50,025 bases of DNA from Kiritimatiellia bacterium. GTDB taxonomy: Bacteria > Verrucomicrobiota > Kiritimatiellia > RFP12 > UBA1067. Location of the stretch: assembly GCA_017520845.1 (NCBI GenBank), contig JAFXEU010000088.1, positions 1 to 50,025 on the forward strand. The letters are read 5' to 3'. Below are positions 28,488-36,352 of this stretch, in pieces. The notes below the pieces were generated by a model. That model saw only the letters and a program-made list of their open reading frames with translations. It ran no database searches and had not been told where the DNA came from. Position numbers and translations under genes: made by a program. Every line of letters starts with the position of its first letter. Position 1 is the first letter of the stretch.

Positions 28488-29522
28488 TTATGCCTTAAGT
28501 TTCTTCAATACCGAAAGAAGTTTCTTCATTTCAGAGGGTGTTCCGATTGTGATGCGGAGCCTGTCGCCTGTAAGCGGCCCCGGGAAATAGCGAACGTAAA
28601 TGTTACGCTCCCGCAAAGCGGCGAAGAGCTCCGACGCCGGCATCTTCGCCGGGCGCGCAAAAACAAAATTCGCCTCGCTTTGAGGAACATCCCAGCCGAG
28701 AGTCCTGAGTTCCGCCGTAAACGATTCTCGGGTATCAACCACCCTTTTCACGGTCTTCGCATGATAGGCGCGATCCTTCAAAGCCGCGAGAGCGACGGCC
28801 TGGGCTATCGCGTCGACGTTGTAGGAATCTTTAATCTTGTAGAGCGCCTCGATAAGATCGGCCGGACCCACGCAATAGCCGACTCGCAACCCCGCGAGAG
28901 AATAGCTCTTCGAAAAGGTACGCATCACGATGAGGTTTCTGTTCTTAACCGCCGTGGCGAGCGCCATGCAGTTCATCTTGGCAAAATCGGCATACGCCTC
29001 GTCGACGATTACAACGCCGTCAAACTTCTTCGCGAACGCCGATATCTTTTTCGGTGAAACGAATCCGCCGGTCGGAGCATTCGGATTGGTCCAGAGAAAA
29101 AGCGATGTGTTCTTAGGGATGTCGATTTCCGCGGCATCCGCCGGAGATCCGACCCATTTCACGTCGCGGATCGCCGCAAGAGTCTTATAAAGCGAATAAC
29201 TGGGATTAAGCGAGGCAATCAGCTCGTCGTTTTCGACAAATGCGCGGGCGGCGAGTGTCAAAATCTCGTCGGACCCGTTGCCGACAAAAACATTCTCCGC
29301 CTTCGTCCCGTTGAGCGCGGCGATCTCTTCGCGGAGCGCTGTAAAAACGGGATCGGGATAGCGTCTTAATTTATCGAGGTCGAAATCCTTCAGCACCTTC
29401 GCGCACCTCGGCGAGGGAGGATACGGGTTTTCATTCGTATTGAGTTTTACGACCGATTTAGACTTCGGCTGCTCGCCGGGGGTGTAAGCTTCAAGATTTG
29501 CTGTCGCTTTTGTAATTCTCAT
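28488..29522 (-). CDS. hisC: Histidinol-phosphate aminotransferase
   Basis: A 344-aa fold-type I PLP aminotransferase converting imidazole-acetol phosphate and glutamate to histidinol phosphate. I choose the start at 29522 (MRITKATANLEAY), 4 nt after the previous stop with a GAGAAGAAA site. A longer frame begins at 29552. Motifs are KLNTNENPYPPSP (about residues 26-38), NPNAPTGG, VDEAYADF (about 178-185), the PLP Lys in TFSKSYSLAGLRVGY (about 205-219) and a C-terminal RITIGTPSEM. No other his gene is nearby, so broad aromatic transamination is possible. Confidence 0.93.
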   Translation of the reverse strand: MRITKATANLEAYTPGEQPKSKSVVKLNTNENPYPPSPRCAKVLKDFDLDKLRRYPDPVFTALREEIAALNGTKAENVFVGNGSDEILTLAARAFVENDELIASLNPSYSLYKTLAAIRDVKWVGSPADAAEIDIPKNTSLFLWTNPNAPTGGFVSPKKISAFAKKFDGVVIVDEAYADFAKMNCMALATAVKNRNLIVMRTFSKSYSLAGLRVGYCVGPADLIEALYKIKDSYNVDAIAQAVALAALKDRAYHAKTVKRVVDTRESFTAELRTLGWDVPQSEANFVFARPAKMPASELFAALRERNIYVRYFPGPLTGDRLRITIGTPSEMKKLLSVLKKLKA

Positions 29523-29526
29523 CGTT

Positions 29527-29898
29527 TTATTTCTTCTCACCGTCTTCGTCAAAGACCAGTTCGGCAGTAGTGTGAATGACGTGACGTTTCATCAATATCA
29601 CAAGAACGCTTTCATCGCTCCAGAAGCTCTTGAGGGATTTTACCGATTTCGCTCCGGAGCTTTTAATAATATCATCTAAAATCTTATAATTGTTTTCAAG
29701 CGTCGCGGTTTCTGAAAACAAAGAGCAGGAAACCTTATTCACCTTTTCAGGATTCCCTGATGCGATCGGAATAAGATTAAAAAGATACCATCCAGAGTTT
29801 GAAACAACCACCATGCGGCGACCGCCTACATCGCTGGTTTCAACCGTTGCACACCCCGTCAGAATTACCGCGAGAAAGAGCGCAAAAATCATTTTCAT
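29527..29898 (-). CDS. Small lipoprotein, GWYLF family, member 1
   Basis: A 123-aa lipoprotein with signal MKMIFALFLAVILTGC. The mature part begins with MVVVSNSGWYLFNLIPIASGN (about residues 30-50), which closely matches the protein of the next gene upstream. A C-terminal half with predicted alpha/beta character follows. The start overlaps the upstream stop by ATGA. I do not know the family. Small lipoproteins of this pattern with a Gly-Trp-Tyr motif are seen in Bacteroidetes and PVC genomes without assigned roles. Confidence 0.8.
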   Translation of the reverse strand: MKMIFALFLAVILTGCATVETSDVGGRRMVVVSNSGWYLFNLIPIASGNPEKVNKVSCSLFSETATLENNYKILDDIIKSSGAKSVKSLKSFWSDESVLVILMKRHVIHTTAELVFDEDGEKK

Positions 29899-30329
29899 TC
29901 TGATTTATCCTTATTGGGAACCAATACGCCGCTCAACTGAATTTCCTTATACGACAGAATATACGGCAGAGGTATCGGAATGTTGGATCCGGGAATTTCG
30001 AAGAGAACAGACTCGTATGTACGATAGGAAAGTTCTTCGGCTTTAATGTTTTCGCGCGTGTCGGCATATGAAAAAAAGCGTTTTTGGACCTTGTCCATCG
30101 TCACGTCGTTCCTGAAAAAAACCCATGGCGTAATGGCTCGTTCGCTGGCGTTTCCGCACGCGACAGGAATAAAATGGAATAAGTACCAACCGTAATTCGA
30201 AACTAGGACCTGCTCCTCTCCAGTTGACTTCAAACGACCTTTCTCGATTGAAAAACAACCCGTCAAAACAACGGGAATTGCCATAATTGCGAGAAATTTT
30301 AATAAAAGATATCGTACGCTATTGCTCAT
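29895..30329 (-). CDS. Small lipoprotein, GWYLF family, member 2
   Basis: A 144-aa lipoprotein with signal and lipobox VVLTGC (Cys near residue 25). The region EEQVLVSNYGWYLFHFIPVACGN (about residues 38-60) parallels member 1: both carry VSNxGWYLF followed by IP(I/V)A and GN. Beyond this they diverge, so they look like tandem paralogues. It heads the operon of lipoproteins, hisC, acyltransferase and perhaps gspE-rpoN. The start codon lies 8 nt after a TATAAT with no ribosome site. Confidence 0.8.
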   Translation of the reverse strand: MSNSVRYLLLKFLAIMAIPVVLTGCFSIEKGRLKSTGEEQVLVSNYGWYLFHFIPVACGNASERAITPWVFFRNDVTMDKVQKRFFSYADTRENIKAEELSYRTYESVLFEIPGSNIPIPLPYILSYKEIQLSGVLVPNKDKSE

Positions 30330-30337
30330 TGGGTAAT

Positions 30338-30343
30338 ATTATA
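30338..30343 (-). promoter_or_regulatory. -10 element of the lipoprotein-hisC operon
   Basis: On the minus strand TATAAT lies 8 nt ahead of the ATG at 30329 with no Shine-Dalgarno, so a leaderless or nearly leaderless transcript is likely. It has no TG extension. Confidence 0.5.
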
Positions 30344-30376
30344 TCTTTTACCGACATTAAACGCAAGTAGCAAATT

Positions 30377-30410
30377 AAAAAAGACCGCCGCTGGAGCGAC
30401 GGTCTTTCTT
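30377..30410 (-). terminator. Terminator after rplI
   Basis: AAAGACCG ... CGGTCTTT forms a stem with a 12-nt inner part that can extend further (CCGCTGGAGCGA). On the minus strand the stem is followed by a T-run (TTTTTTAA), a typical intrinsic terminator for the ribosomal operon. On the plus strand it is also followed by TTTCTTTT, so it may work both ways. It is about 20 nt past the rplI stop. Confidence 0.85.
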
Positions 30411-30430
30411 TTATCAAGCTTAATAACGGA

Positions 30431-30901
30431 TTAAGCTTCGACGGGGGCCTGCTCGTCAAGAATCGTGATTTTGAACTTGACGATAACGCCCTGACCGAGG
30501 TCGATGGCAGCCTCGTATTCGCCGACTTCGCGGAGCGAGTCTTCGATGGAGAGCTGGCTGCGCTCAAGCGCAACACCGCGGTTGGCCTCGATGGCGGCGA
30601 GAATGTCGGAGACGCTGACGGCGCCGTAAAGCTTCTTGCCGTCGGTCGTGGCGGCAGAAACGGTGAGCTCGAGCTTTTCGAGCTTCTTGGCGACTTCGAG
30701 AGCGGCCTTCTTCTCTTCGGCGGCGCGGGCGGCGCGCTCGGCCTCGAGCTTTTTAAGACGACGCTTGGCAGCCTCGGTGGCGACCGCGGCGAGACCCTGA
30801 GTGAAGAGGTAGTTGCGGGCGTAACCGGGGGCGACCTTGACGATCTCACCGGCCTTGCCGAGCTTCTTCACGTTATCCATGAGCATAACTTCAATAGCCA
30901 T
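30431..30901 (-). CDS. rplI: 50S ribosomal protein L9
   Basis: A 156-aa L9, the two-domain protein at the base of the L1 stalk. The N-terminal domain is MAIEVMLMDNVKKLGKAGEIVKVAPGYARNYL, the signature of the family, then a long Lys/Ala/Glu-rich connecting helix (about residues 45-80) and the C-terminal globular domain. A GGAG ribosome site sits 10 nt upstream. Last gene of the operon, followed by a terminator. Confidence 0.97.
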   Translation of the reverse strand: MAIEVMLMDNVKKLGKAGEIVKVAPGYARNYLFTQGLAAVATEAAKRRLKKLEAERAARAAEEKKAALEVAKKLEKLELTVSAATTDGKKLYGAVSVSDILAAIEANRGVALERSQLSIEDSLREVGEYEAAIDLGQGVIVKFKITILDEQAPVEA

Positions 30902-30918
30902 TTTCGAACTCCTTTCGA

Positions 30919-31149
30919 TTAAGCCATGAGGCCCATGTTGCGCGCACGCTTTACACCCTGGCGGATCTGGCGCTGCTGAGCGGCGGTGACGCCGGTGATG
31001 CGAGCGGGAAGAATCTTGCCGTAATCGGTGATGTAGTAGCTGAGCGTTTCAATATCGTTGACGTCGATCTGATCCTTGGGACCGAGCGGCGGACGCTTTC
31101 TCGCGGCGAATTCTTCACCTGCAGAGCTGTTGGATTTTTTGAAAGCCAT
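30919..31149 (-). CDS. rpsR: 30S ribosomal protein S18
   Basis: A 76-aa S18 that pairs with S6 on the platform of the 30S subunit. The conserved core is IDVNDIETLSYYITDYGKILPARITGV and the tail is RQIRQGVKRARNMGLM. The N-terminus lacks a Cys zinc ribbon. It lies between ssb and rplI. Confidence 0.96.
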   Translation of the reverse strand: MAFKKSNSSAGEEFAARKRPPLGPKDQIDVNDIETLSYYITDYGKILPARITGVTAAQQRQIRQGVKRARNMGLMA

Positions 31150-31185
31150 TTTGGTTTCCTCTGTATAGATTGTTATTTACGTGTA

Positions 31186-31602
31186 TCAGAACGGGACATC
31201 ATCAGGGTCGCTCTCAAGCGAATTAGGCACGATAGGCGCCTCATGACGCTGGGGACCGCCGCCGAGGCGATCACCTTGCGGGAGGAACTTGATCGTAGAG
31301 GCTCTGACTTTGAGCTTCTGGTGCTTGACACCGTCCTTTTCCCATGAATCCATCTGCAAACGACCCTCGACGAGAATCGTTCTGCCCTTTGACAAGTACT
31401 GCCCGCACAATTCGGCAAGTTTATCCCAGGCGTCGACATCGACGAACACGGGAAACTCCTGAATCTGACCGTTACGGTCTTTGCGGCGCTCGTTGACGGC
31501 AATGCCGAGACGGGCGACTTTCATGCCGCTCGAACCGGTTGCACGAACATCGGGGTCGCGCGTCAGATTACCCATCAGGATCACTTTATTGAAAGAGGCC
31601 AT
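31186..31602 (-). CDS. ssb: Single-stranded DNA-binding protein
   Basis: A 138-aa SSB with one OB fold: KVILMGNLTRDPDVR at the start, RLGIAVNER, VFVDVDAWDKLAELCGQYLSKG, and WEKDGVKHQKLKVRA. The C-terminal tip is DPDDVPF, the acidic tail that binds replication and repair partners. Length is at the short end of the family because the linker is brief. Cotranscribed with the ribosomal genes rpsF and rpsR, as in many bacteria. Confidence 0.97.
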   Translation of the reverse strand: MASFNKVILMGNLTRDPDVRATGSSGMKVARLGIAVNERRKDRNGQIQEFPVFVDVDAWDKLAELCGQYLSKGRTILVEGRLQMDSWEKDGVKHQKLKVRASTIKFLPQGDRLGGGPQRHEAPIVPNSLESDPDDVPF

Positions 31603-31619
31603 AACCCGTTCCGTTCTTT

Positions 31620-32006
31620 TTACGCTTCAACTGCGGTCGCGGCAGCCGCGGCGGCAGCGTCCTTCTTGGCCTGACGTTCGGCGCGGGCCGCACGCTCCTC
31701 GACGAGCTTGGCCTCACGGCGCTCGTCAACCGCGAGAATCTGAACGCGGAAGACTTCTTCGACGAGACGGTAGCGGGCGAGGAGTTCGGAAACCTTGGCG
31801 GGATCGAGCTCCATGCGGACCTTCACGTAAACACCGCTGTCCTTCTTGGACATCGGACGGGAAAACATGCGCTTTCCGAGAGACTCGGTCGTAAGCACGT
31901 TGCCGCCGACGCGGGCGACCTCGGCGAGAGCCTTCTCGAGATTGGCGTTCAAGGCATCATCCTTGGAGATGCCGACGAAGATATAGAGAGCGTCATACTT
32001 CTTCAT
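31620..32006 (-). CDS. rpsF: 30S ribosomal protein S6
   Basis: A 128-aa S6 with the ferredoxin-like fold: KKYDALYIFVGISKDDALN, a central GKRMFSRPMSKKDSGVYVKVRMEL and an Ala/Glu/Arg-rich tail. It overlaps the rplY stop as TAATG, so its translation is probably coupled. Confidence 0.96.
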   Translation of the reverse strand: MKKYDALYIFVGISKDDALNANLEKALAEVARVGGNVLTTESLGKRMFSRPMSKKDSGVYVKVRMELDPAKVSELLARYRLVEEVFRVQILAVDERREAKLVEERAARAERQAKKDAAAAAAATAVEA

Positions 32007-32635
32007 TACTTCTTCTCCTCATCCTTACCCTTCTTGATCACATCGGGCGACTTGTCGCCGGCGGCGGAGGCCGCATCGGCCGGAGCCTTGACGACGGCGA
32101 CGGCGAGCTCGCCGCGCGTAACGATCGTCTGCTTCTCACCGAGCTGGAGGTCACGGACGAAGAGCGTCTGATCGAGACCGAGCTGGGAGACGTCGATGAG
32201 GAACTTCTCGGCGATGTCTTCGGGGAGGCAGTCGACTTCGATCGTACGAAGAGCCTGCTGAAGAATGCCGCCGCCGATCTTGACGCCGACTGCTTCGCCG
32301 GTCAAGTAAAGCGGAACTTTAACGCGAACCTTCTCGGTGAGAGAAACTTCGCTGAAATCCACGTGAATGGGAGTACCGGCGAGAACGTCGTTCTGCATTT
32401 CACGCATAAGCGCAGGTACTTCCTTACCGTCCATGTCAAGCGTGACGAGGAGCTGCTTGCTCGCGCGGCCGCGCATTGCCATCATGAAGTCGTGGGCAGG
32501 GAGCTTGATGAGTTCCGTGCCGCCCTTCTTCATCTTCATCACCGAGCCGGGAATCATACCCGTACGGCGCAAACGGCGAACAGCACCGGTACCCTGTTCG
32601 GTACGGACAGCCGCCTTGATTTTGATCTGAGCCAT
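32006..32635 (-). CDS. rplY: 50S ribosomal protein L25/Ctc
   Basis: A 209-aa L25 of the longer Ctc type, which binds 5S rRNA. It has an N-terminal L25 domain (KAAVRTEQGTGAVRRLRRTGMIPGSVM), then the C-terminal TL5 beta domain (VKVPLYLTGEAVGVKIGGGILQQALRTIEV), and an Ala/Lys-rich charged tail. First gene of the operon rplY-rpsF-ssb-rpsR-rplI. The pth gene that often follows rplY is absent. Confidence 0.96.
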   Translation of the reverse strand: MAQIKIKAAVRTEQGTGAVRRLRRTGMIPGSVMKMKKGGTELIKLPAHDFMMAMRGRASKQLLVTLDMDGKEVPALMREMQNDVLAGTPIHVDFSEVSLTEKVRVKVPLYLTGEAVGVKIGGGILQQALRTIEVDCLPEDIAEKFLIDVSQLGLDQTLFVRDLQLGEKQTIVTRGELAVAVVKAPADAASAAGDKSPDVIKKGKDEEKK

Positions 32636-32710
32636 TTTTTACCTTGGTTTTTCGGTTACTGTCACGTACTCTCGCGCACGCGCGCTACACTCCGCGACAA
32701 AACGCCGAAT

Positions 32711-32719
32711 ATTATACCA
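32711..32719 (-). promoter_or_regulatory. Extended -10 promoter of the ribosomal operon
   Basis: On the minus strand TGGTATAAT with -10 at 32716-32711. It leaves a leader of about 70 nt before rplY that contains a GCGCGCGTGCGCG self-pairing segment. That could fold as a hairpin and play an autoregulatory role, which is speculative. Confidence 0.55.
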
Positions 32720-32800
32720 AATTTATCATATCTGCCGCAATAGCGAATATTCCCAGTTGCATTTGCTTTCCGTACTGACCCTAAAATCCCTCAATATCAA

Positions 32801-32834
32801 AAAAGGAATCAATCGGGCGAACCCGATTGATTCC
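32801..32834 (-). terminator. Terminator after fucI
   Basis: GGAATCAATCGGG (32805-32817) and CCCGATTGATTCC (32822-32834) form a perfect 13-bp stem with the 4-nt loop CGAA. On the minus strand it is followed by TTTTTT, giving a strong intrinsic terminator, about 50 nt past the fucI stop. A second small hairpin GCAGGC/GCCTGC sits between it and the gene. Confidence 0.93.
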
Positions 32835-32884
32835 TTTCATGCAGGCGTGCGGCCTGCGTTCTACGCATATCGCCGAATCCGGCT

Positions 32885-34687
32885 TCAGCGGTTGGTCGCG
32901 TACAAAGGACCGAAGTTCTTACAGGCGCGGTAATCCGCACCCGTCGGATCGTCGCTCGCGCCGAAGAGACCCCAGCAGTGAGGCTGGAAGACCTTGTCTT
33001 CATCGACGTTGTGCATCGCGACCGGAATACGGAGCATCGACGCGAGCGTAATGAGATCGGCGCCGATATGGCCGTAGGCGATAGCGCCGTGGTTCGCAGC
33101 CCAGGCGTTCATCACGGAGTAGACGTCCTTGAAGAATCCCTTGCCCGTAAGACGGGGAGTAAACCATGTACAGGGCCATTCGGGGTTCGTGCGGAGCATG
33201 AGAGTCTCCTGCTGCTTGTCGTCAAGCGTGGTCGACCAGCCTTCGGCGATCTGAAGAACGGGACCCTGGCCCTTGACGAGCGCAAGGCGGATCATCGTAA
33301 GCGGCATACCCTTCGGGGTGAGGAACGACGAGCTGAATCCGCCGCCGCGGAAGTATTCGACGCCCGCGGGAACCCACTTCGTCGCCTTGAGCGTTGCGTT
33401 GATATCCTTCTCGGTGACATCCCACCAGTTCTTAAATACGCTCTTGCCCTTCTCCTTCATCTCGCCCGCCGCGTCGAGACAGCAGCTGCCGGAGTTGATG
33501 AGGTGGATGATGCCGGCCTTGGCGTCCTTAGGTAGCCCCTTGCCCGTCGCGCGCTTGACGGCGGCGTCGGACCAGTAGGTGCGGACGTCGGCGAACATCG
33601 CGGCCTTGTTCGTAAGAAGCCACTGGAAAAGCATGCACACGCCGTTCAGCGCGTCGTTCTCGGTCGCGAGAATCTGAGGCATCTTCTTGCCGTTCCAGTC
33701 GAAAGAGCTGTTGCACATGACCTCGGCGACGTCGCCGTTCGGCCAGTGATCAGTCCACTGACGCTGCCCCTGGAAGCCGCCCGCGATCGCGTTGCGCCCG
33801 ACGGCCTCTTCGCCGAAGCCCATCTCGGCGAGTTTCGGATTACCGGCCATCATATCGCGGATGATGATCGACATCTTCGCGATGAACTCCCAGTCGGCGT
33901 CCTTCTCGGCGCGCGTTTTCTGAATGGCCTTGGGATTGTAGTCCTTGCCCTCCTTGAGATTCTTGCGCATCCACTTGAGCGCCTTCGCGTACTCCTCCTT
34001 ATCGTAGATACCCTCTTCCATGCGGCGGAGAATTTCGCACTCGTCCATATTCTCGGTGGCGAGGCCGAGGTAATCCTGCATGAAATCGACGTCGACGAAG
34101 CTGCCGGCGATACCCATCGAGGAAGTTCCGATCGAAAGATAACTCTTCCCCTTCATCATCGCGACGGCCAGGCCCGCCTTGGCGAAGCGGAGAATCTTCT
34201 CGGCGACATCGTCGGGAATCTTCGCGGATTCGTCGCGGTTCTGAACCTCATGACCGTAAATGCCATAGGCGGGCATACCGCGCTGAGCGTAACCGGCGAG
34301 CATGCAGGCGAGGTAGACGGCGCCCGGACGCTCCGTACCGTTAAAGCCCCAGACTGCCTTCGGAATCTGAGGATCGAGATCCATCGTCTCTGTACCGTAG
34401 CACCAGCAGGGCGTGACCGAGAGAGAAACGCCGACGTTGTTGTCGCGGAACTTGTTCGCGCACATCGCCGCCTCGAAACGTCCGCCGATGGTCGTATCGG
34501 CTATCACGCATTCAACGGGCGAGCCGTCGGGATACTTGAGATTGTCGGAAATGAGTTTCGCGGCGGCCTTTGCCATATCCATCGTCTGAACCTCGAGAGA
34601 TTCGCGAACGCCGCGCCTGCGGCCGTCGATGATGGGACGGATGCCGATTTTCGGGAAACCGTTGTGAGTCCAAACTGTCTGAGCCAT
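32885..34687 (-). CDS. fucI: L-fucose isomerase
   Basis: A 600-aa Mn-dependent ketol isomerase converting L-fucose to L-fuculose, also acting on D-arabinose. It has [21 protein letters not shown] (about residues 12-32), a segment [21 protein letters not shown] near residues 303-323, SSFDWNG and [11 protein letters not shown], all strongly family-like. A leader with AAGGAGAT ribosome site follows a TGATATAAT promoter. Fuculokinase and fuculose aldolase are not nearby, so the rest of the pathway must be elsewhere. It lies downstream of GH9 and beta-helix genes on the same strand, which suggests fucose-containing plant or algal polysaccharide as the source. Confidence 0.96.
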   Translation of the reverse strand: MAQTVWTHNGFPKIGIRPIIDGRRRGVRESLEVQTMDMAKAAAKLISDNLKYPDGSPVECVIADTTIGGRFEAAMCANKFRDNNVGVSLSVTPCWCYGTETMDLDPQIPKAVWGFNGTERPGAVYLACMLAGYAQRGMPAYGIYGHEVQNRDESAKIPDDVAEKILRFAKAGLAVAMMKGKSYLSIGTSSMGIAGSFVDVDFMQDYLGLATENMDECEILRRMEEGIYDKEEYAKALKWMRKNLKEGKDYNPKAIQKTRAEKDADWEFIAKMSIIIRDMMAGNPKLAEMGFGEEAVGRNAIAGGFQGQRQWTDHWPNGDVAEVMCNSSFDWNGKKMPQILATENDALNGVCMLFQWLLTNKAAMFADVRTYWSDAAVKRATGKGLPKDAKAGIIHLINSGSCCLDAAGEMKEKGKSVFKNWWDVTEKDINATLKATKWVPAGVEYFRGGGFSSSFLTPKGMPLTMIRLALVKGQGPVLQIAEGWSTTLDDKQQETLMLRTNPEWPCTWFTPRLTGKGFFKDVYSVMNAWAANHGAIAYGHIGADLITLASMLRIPVAMHNVDEDKVFQPHCWGLFGASDDPTGADYRACKNFGPLYATNR

Positions 34688-34723
34688 TTTTATCTCCTTT
34701 TGAGAATTTTATACTGCGGTAAG

Positions 34724-34732
34724 ATTATATCA
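34724..34732 (-). promoter_or_regulatory. Extended -10 promoter of fucI
   Basis: On the minus strand TGATATAAT (-10 at 34729-34724) with TTGTGA 17 bp upstream (34752-34747) as a partial -35. The 5' UTR is about 30 nt with AAGGAGAT. Confidence 0.6.
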
Positions 34733-34759
34733 AAATACACTCTCCGTCACAATGCAGGA

Positions 34760-36352
34760 TTACAACGATATCGTCTGATTGCGGAGGGCGTTCTTGAACT
34801 CGTCGAACCTGAAAGCGCGCACCGGAACCTCGCCCGGATAAAGAGTCCGGTCGGAATCAAACCGGAATCTGCCCTCGGCGATGTAATCCATCAGCTCTCT
34901 CACCCTATCGTTCGCCATATAAAGCGGCAGACGGCGCGTCCGCCCGTCATCATACGAAATAATCAATATATCGAGAGGGGAAACCTCGAGCGTCGCTGCC
35001 CCGCGAGACGATTTAACGACAACTCCCGCAGCCGTCTCTATCCGCCAGCGGGCGTTCGTCGAACGCGGGTCTGCTATGACAAGACGGGTCTTTACGGGTT
35101 TAGGCGGAACGCTCGCTCGATCAAGCCACATGGGATTGGTGATAGCGGAGATTTTTATTGTCTGCTGAGGCACCGAACGAGGATCGGCAACGCCTTCACC
35201 GAATGCCCGCGCGACAAACCAGCTGTCGCGCTCACGGCTTGGGAATTCAAATTCATAAGTCCCTTCCTTGACATTCGTCTTAACCGCACGCACCTCACCG
35301 CCGCGGCCGAGAATTTCCACGAGCGCGAGCTCGCTCTCGCCGACCGCAGGCGCGGCGTACACCGTCACGGATATCTTTCCGTTCTTCTCCTCAAGCTTCA
35401 GGAGCCGCAGATCCGGTCCCGACGACATAACGACGTTGAATGATTTTACGGCCGACTTGATTTCGTCCACGCTCGGCGCATGATCGCACGACGGGATGTA
35501 ATTAAGAAGCCGCTCGTCCTTCTTTCCGATTATCCCATGGGCCGGCGAGGAATCCTGTTCCGCAAGACCCGGAACGCGATATCCCATGTCGAGAATCGCA
35601 AACCAGAGATTCTGATAATCGCGGTGATACGCGTCATAGCCCATTACCGTAAGCCCGTCCAATCCGCCGTCGGCAAAAAGCTGAACGGGCATATCGGCGG
35701 CGATATTGGTCACGAACGGTCCTTTAGGATCACCGTCTTTGGTCCACCAGCTCGTCGGATGGGCCCAGACCGCCAAAGCCCCCGCCTTGCGCTGTTCGGC
35801 GACGACCTCGCCGTAGCTGCGTCGGATATGAGCCTTCCCGGTCAGAGGATTGATATCGCACGAAGGATCGTCCAACTCGTCGTCGGTGAACGCGGTGCGC
35901 CTGTCCTGGCTGTAATCGTGCCATCCGGAAACGATCGGACTGTAACCGAGATACCAGATGTGGCCGTAGCGGTTTTTAGGCGTTTCGTTATCGAGAAAAA
36001 ACGTCGTCCCTGAACATTCGTTCGAAACGGACGCAAGCATAGCGCACAAATCCGCCTTATCCACAAAATCCTCGTCCTTAAGCTCGCCCGCGTAATAACG
36101 GTGGCGGTCCTGACGCTCGCAGCGGATCATCCTCGACGCCTGGAGCGGCGTCCACGGCGAACCGATGCCGAACGCCTTTACGTCATGCCTGCGAACCCAC
36201 CGGACGAGATTCGAAATCGAAGTTTCGAACGGCACGTTCCTTTTGCGGCACATGTGGGAATGCGCGGCGAAAGCGGCTCGCGGCGACGGCGCTTCGGCGA
36301 AAGCCGCAGTCAAGGATAAAAAGGCGGCAGCGATCATCAAAATCTTTTTCAT
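34760..36352 (-). CDS. Secreted PHP-superfamily (CehA/McbA-like) metallohydrolase
   Basis: A 530-aa protein with Sec signal MKKILMIAAAFLSLTAAFA. The following AAHSHMCRKRN region gives an HxH metal-binding pair (about residues 30-34). AVWAHPTSWW (about 196-205), FADGGLDGLTVMGYD and GYRVPGLAEQDSSPAHG (about 258-274) follow the CehA/McbA order of PHP phosphoesterase-like enzymes. The C-terminal half is beta-rich. The substrate is unknown; some relatives act on phosphate or carbamate esters in polysaccharide loci. It overlaps the GH9 stop by ATGA and is the third gene of the polysaccharide operon. Confidence 0.8.
   Translation of the reverse strand: MKKILMIAAAFLSLTAAFAEAPSPRAAFAAHSHMCRKRNVPFETSISNLVRWVRRHDVKAFGIGSPWTPLQASRMIRCERQDRHRYYAGELKDEDFVDKADLCAMLASVSNECSGTTFFLDNETPKNRYGHIWYLGYSPIVSGWHDYSQDRRTAFTDDELDDPSCDINPLTGKAHIRRSYGEVVAEQRKAGALAVWAHPTSWWTKDGDPKGPFVTNIAADMPVQLFADGGLDGLTVMGYDAYHRDYQNLWFAILDMGYRVPGLAEQDSSPAHGIIGKKDERLLNYIPSCDHAPSVDEIKSAVKSFNVVMSSGPDLRLLKLEEKNGKISVTVYAAPAVGESELALVEILGRGGEVRAVKTNVKEGTYEFEFPSRERDSWFVARAFGEGVADPRSVPQQTIKISAITNPMWLDRASVPPKPVKTRLVIADPRSTNARWRIETAAGVVVKSSRGAATLEVSPLDILIISYDDGRTRRLPLYMANDRVRELMDYIAEGRFRFDSDRTLYPGEVPVRAFRFDEFKNALRNQTISL

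Noticed and set aside
32636..32710. S6:S18-type RNA leader upstream of the ribosomal operon
   Set aside because: The operon begins with rplY and not rpsF, and I cannot see the conserved CCG-box arrangement with confidence.
33746..35443. Long open frame (565 codons) on the plus strand opposite fucI and the PHP-like gene
   Set aside because: Antisense to well-conserved genes; its length follows from the high GC at third positions. It has no start signal, family motif or signal peptide.
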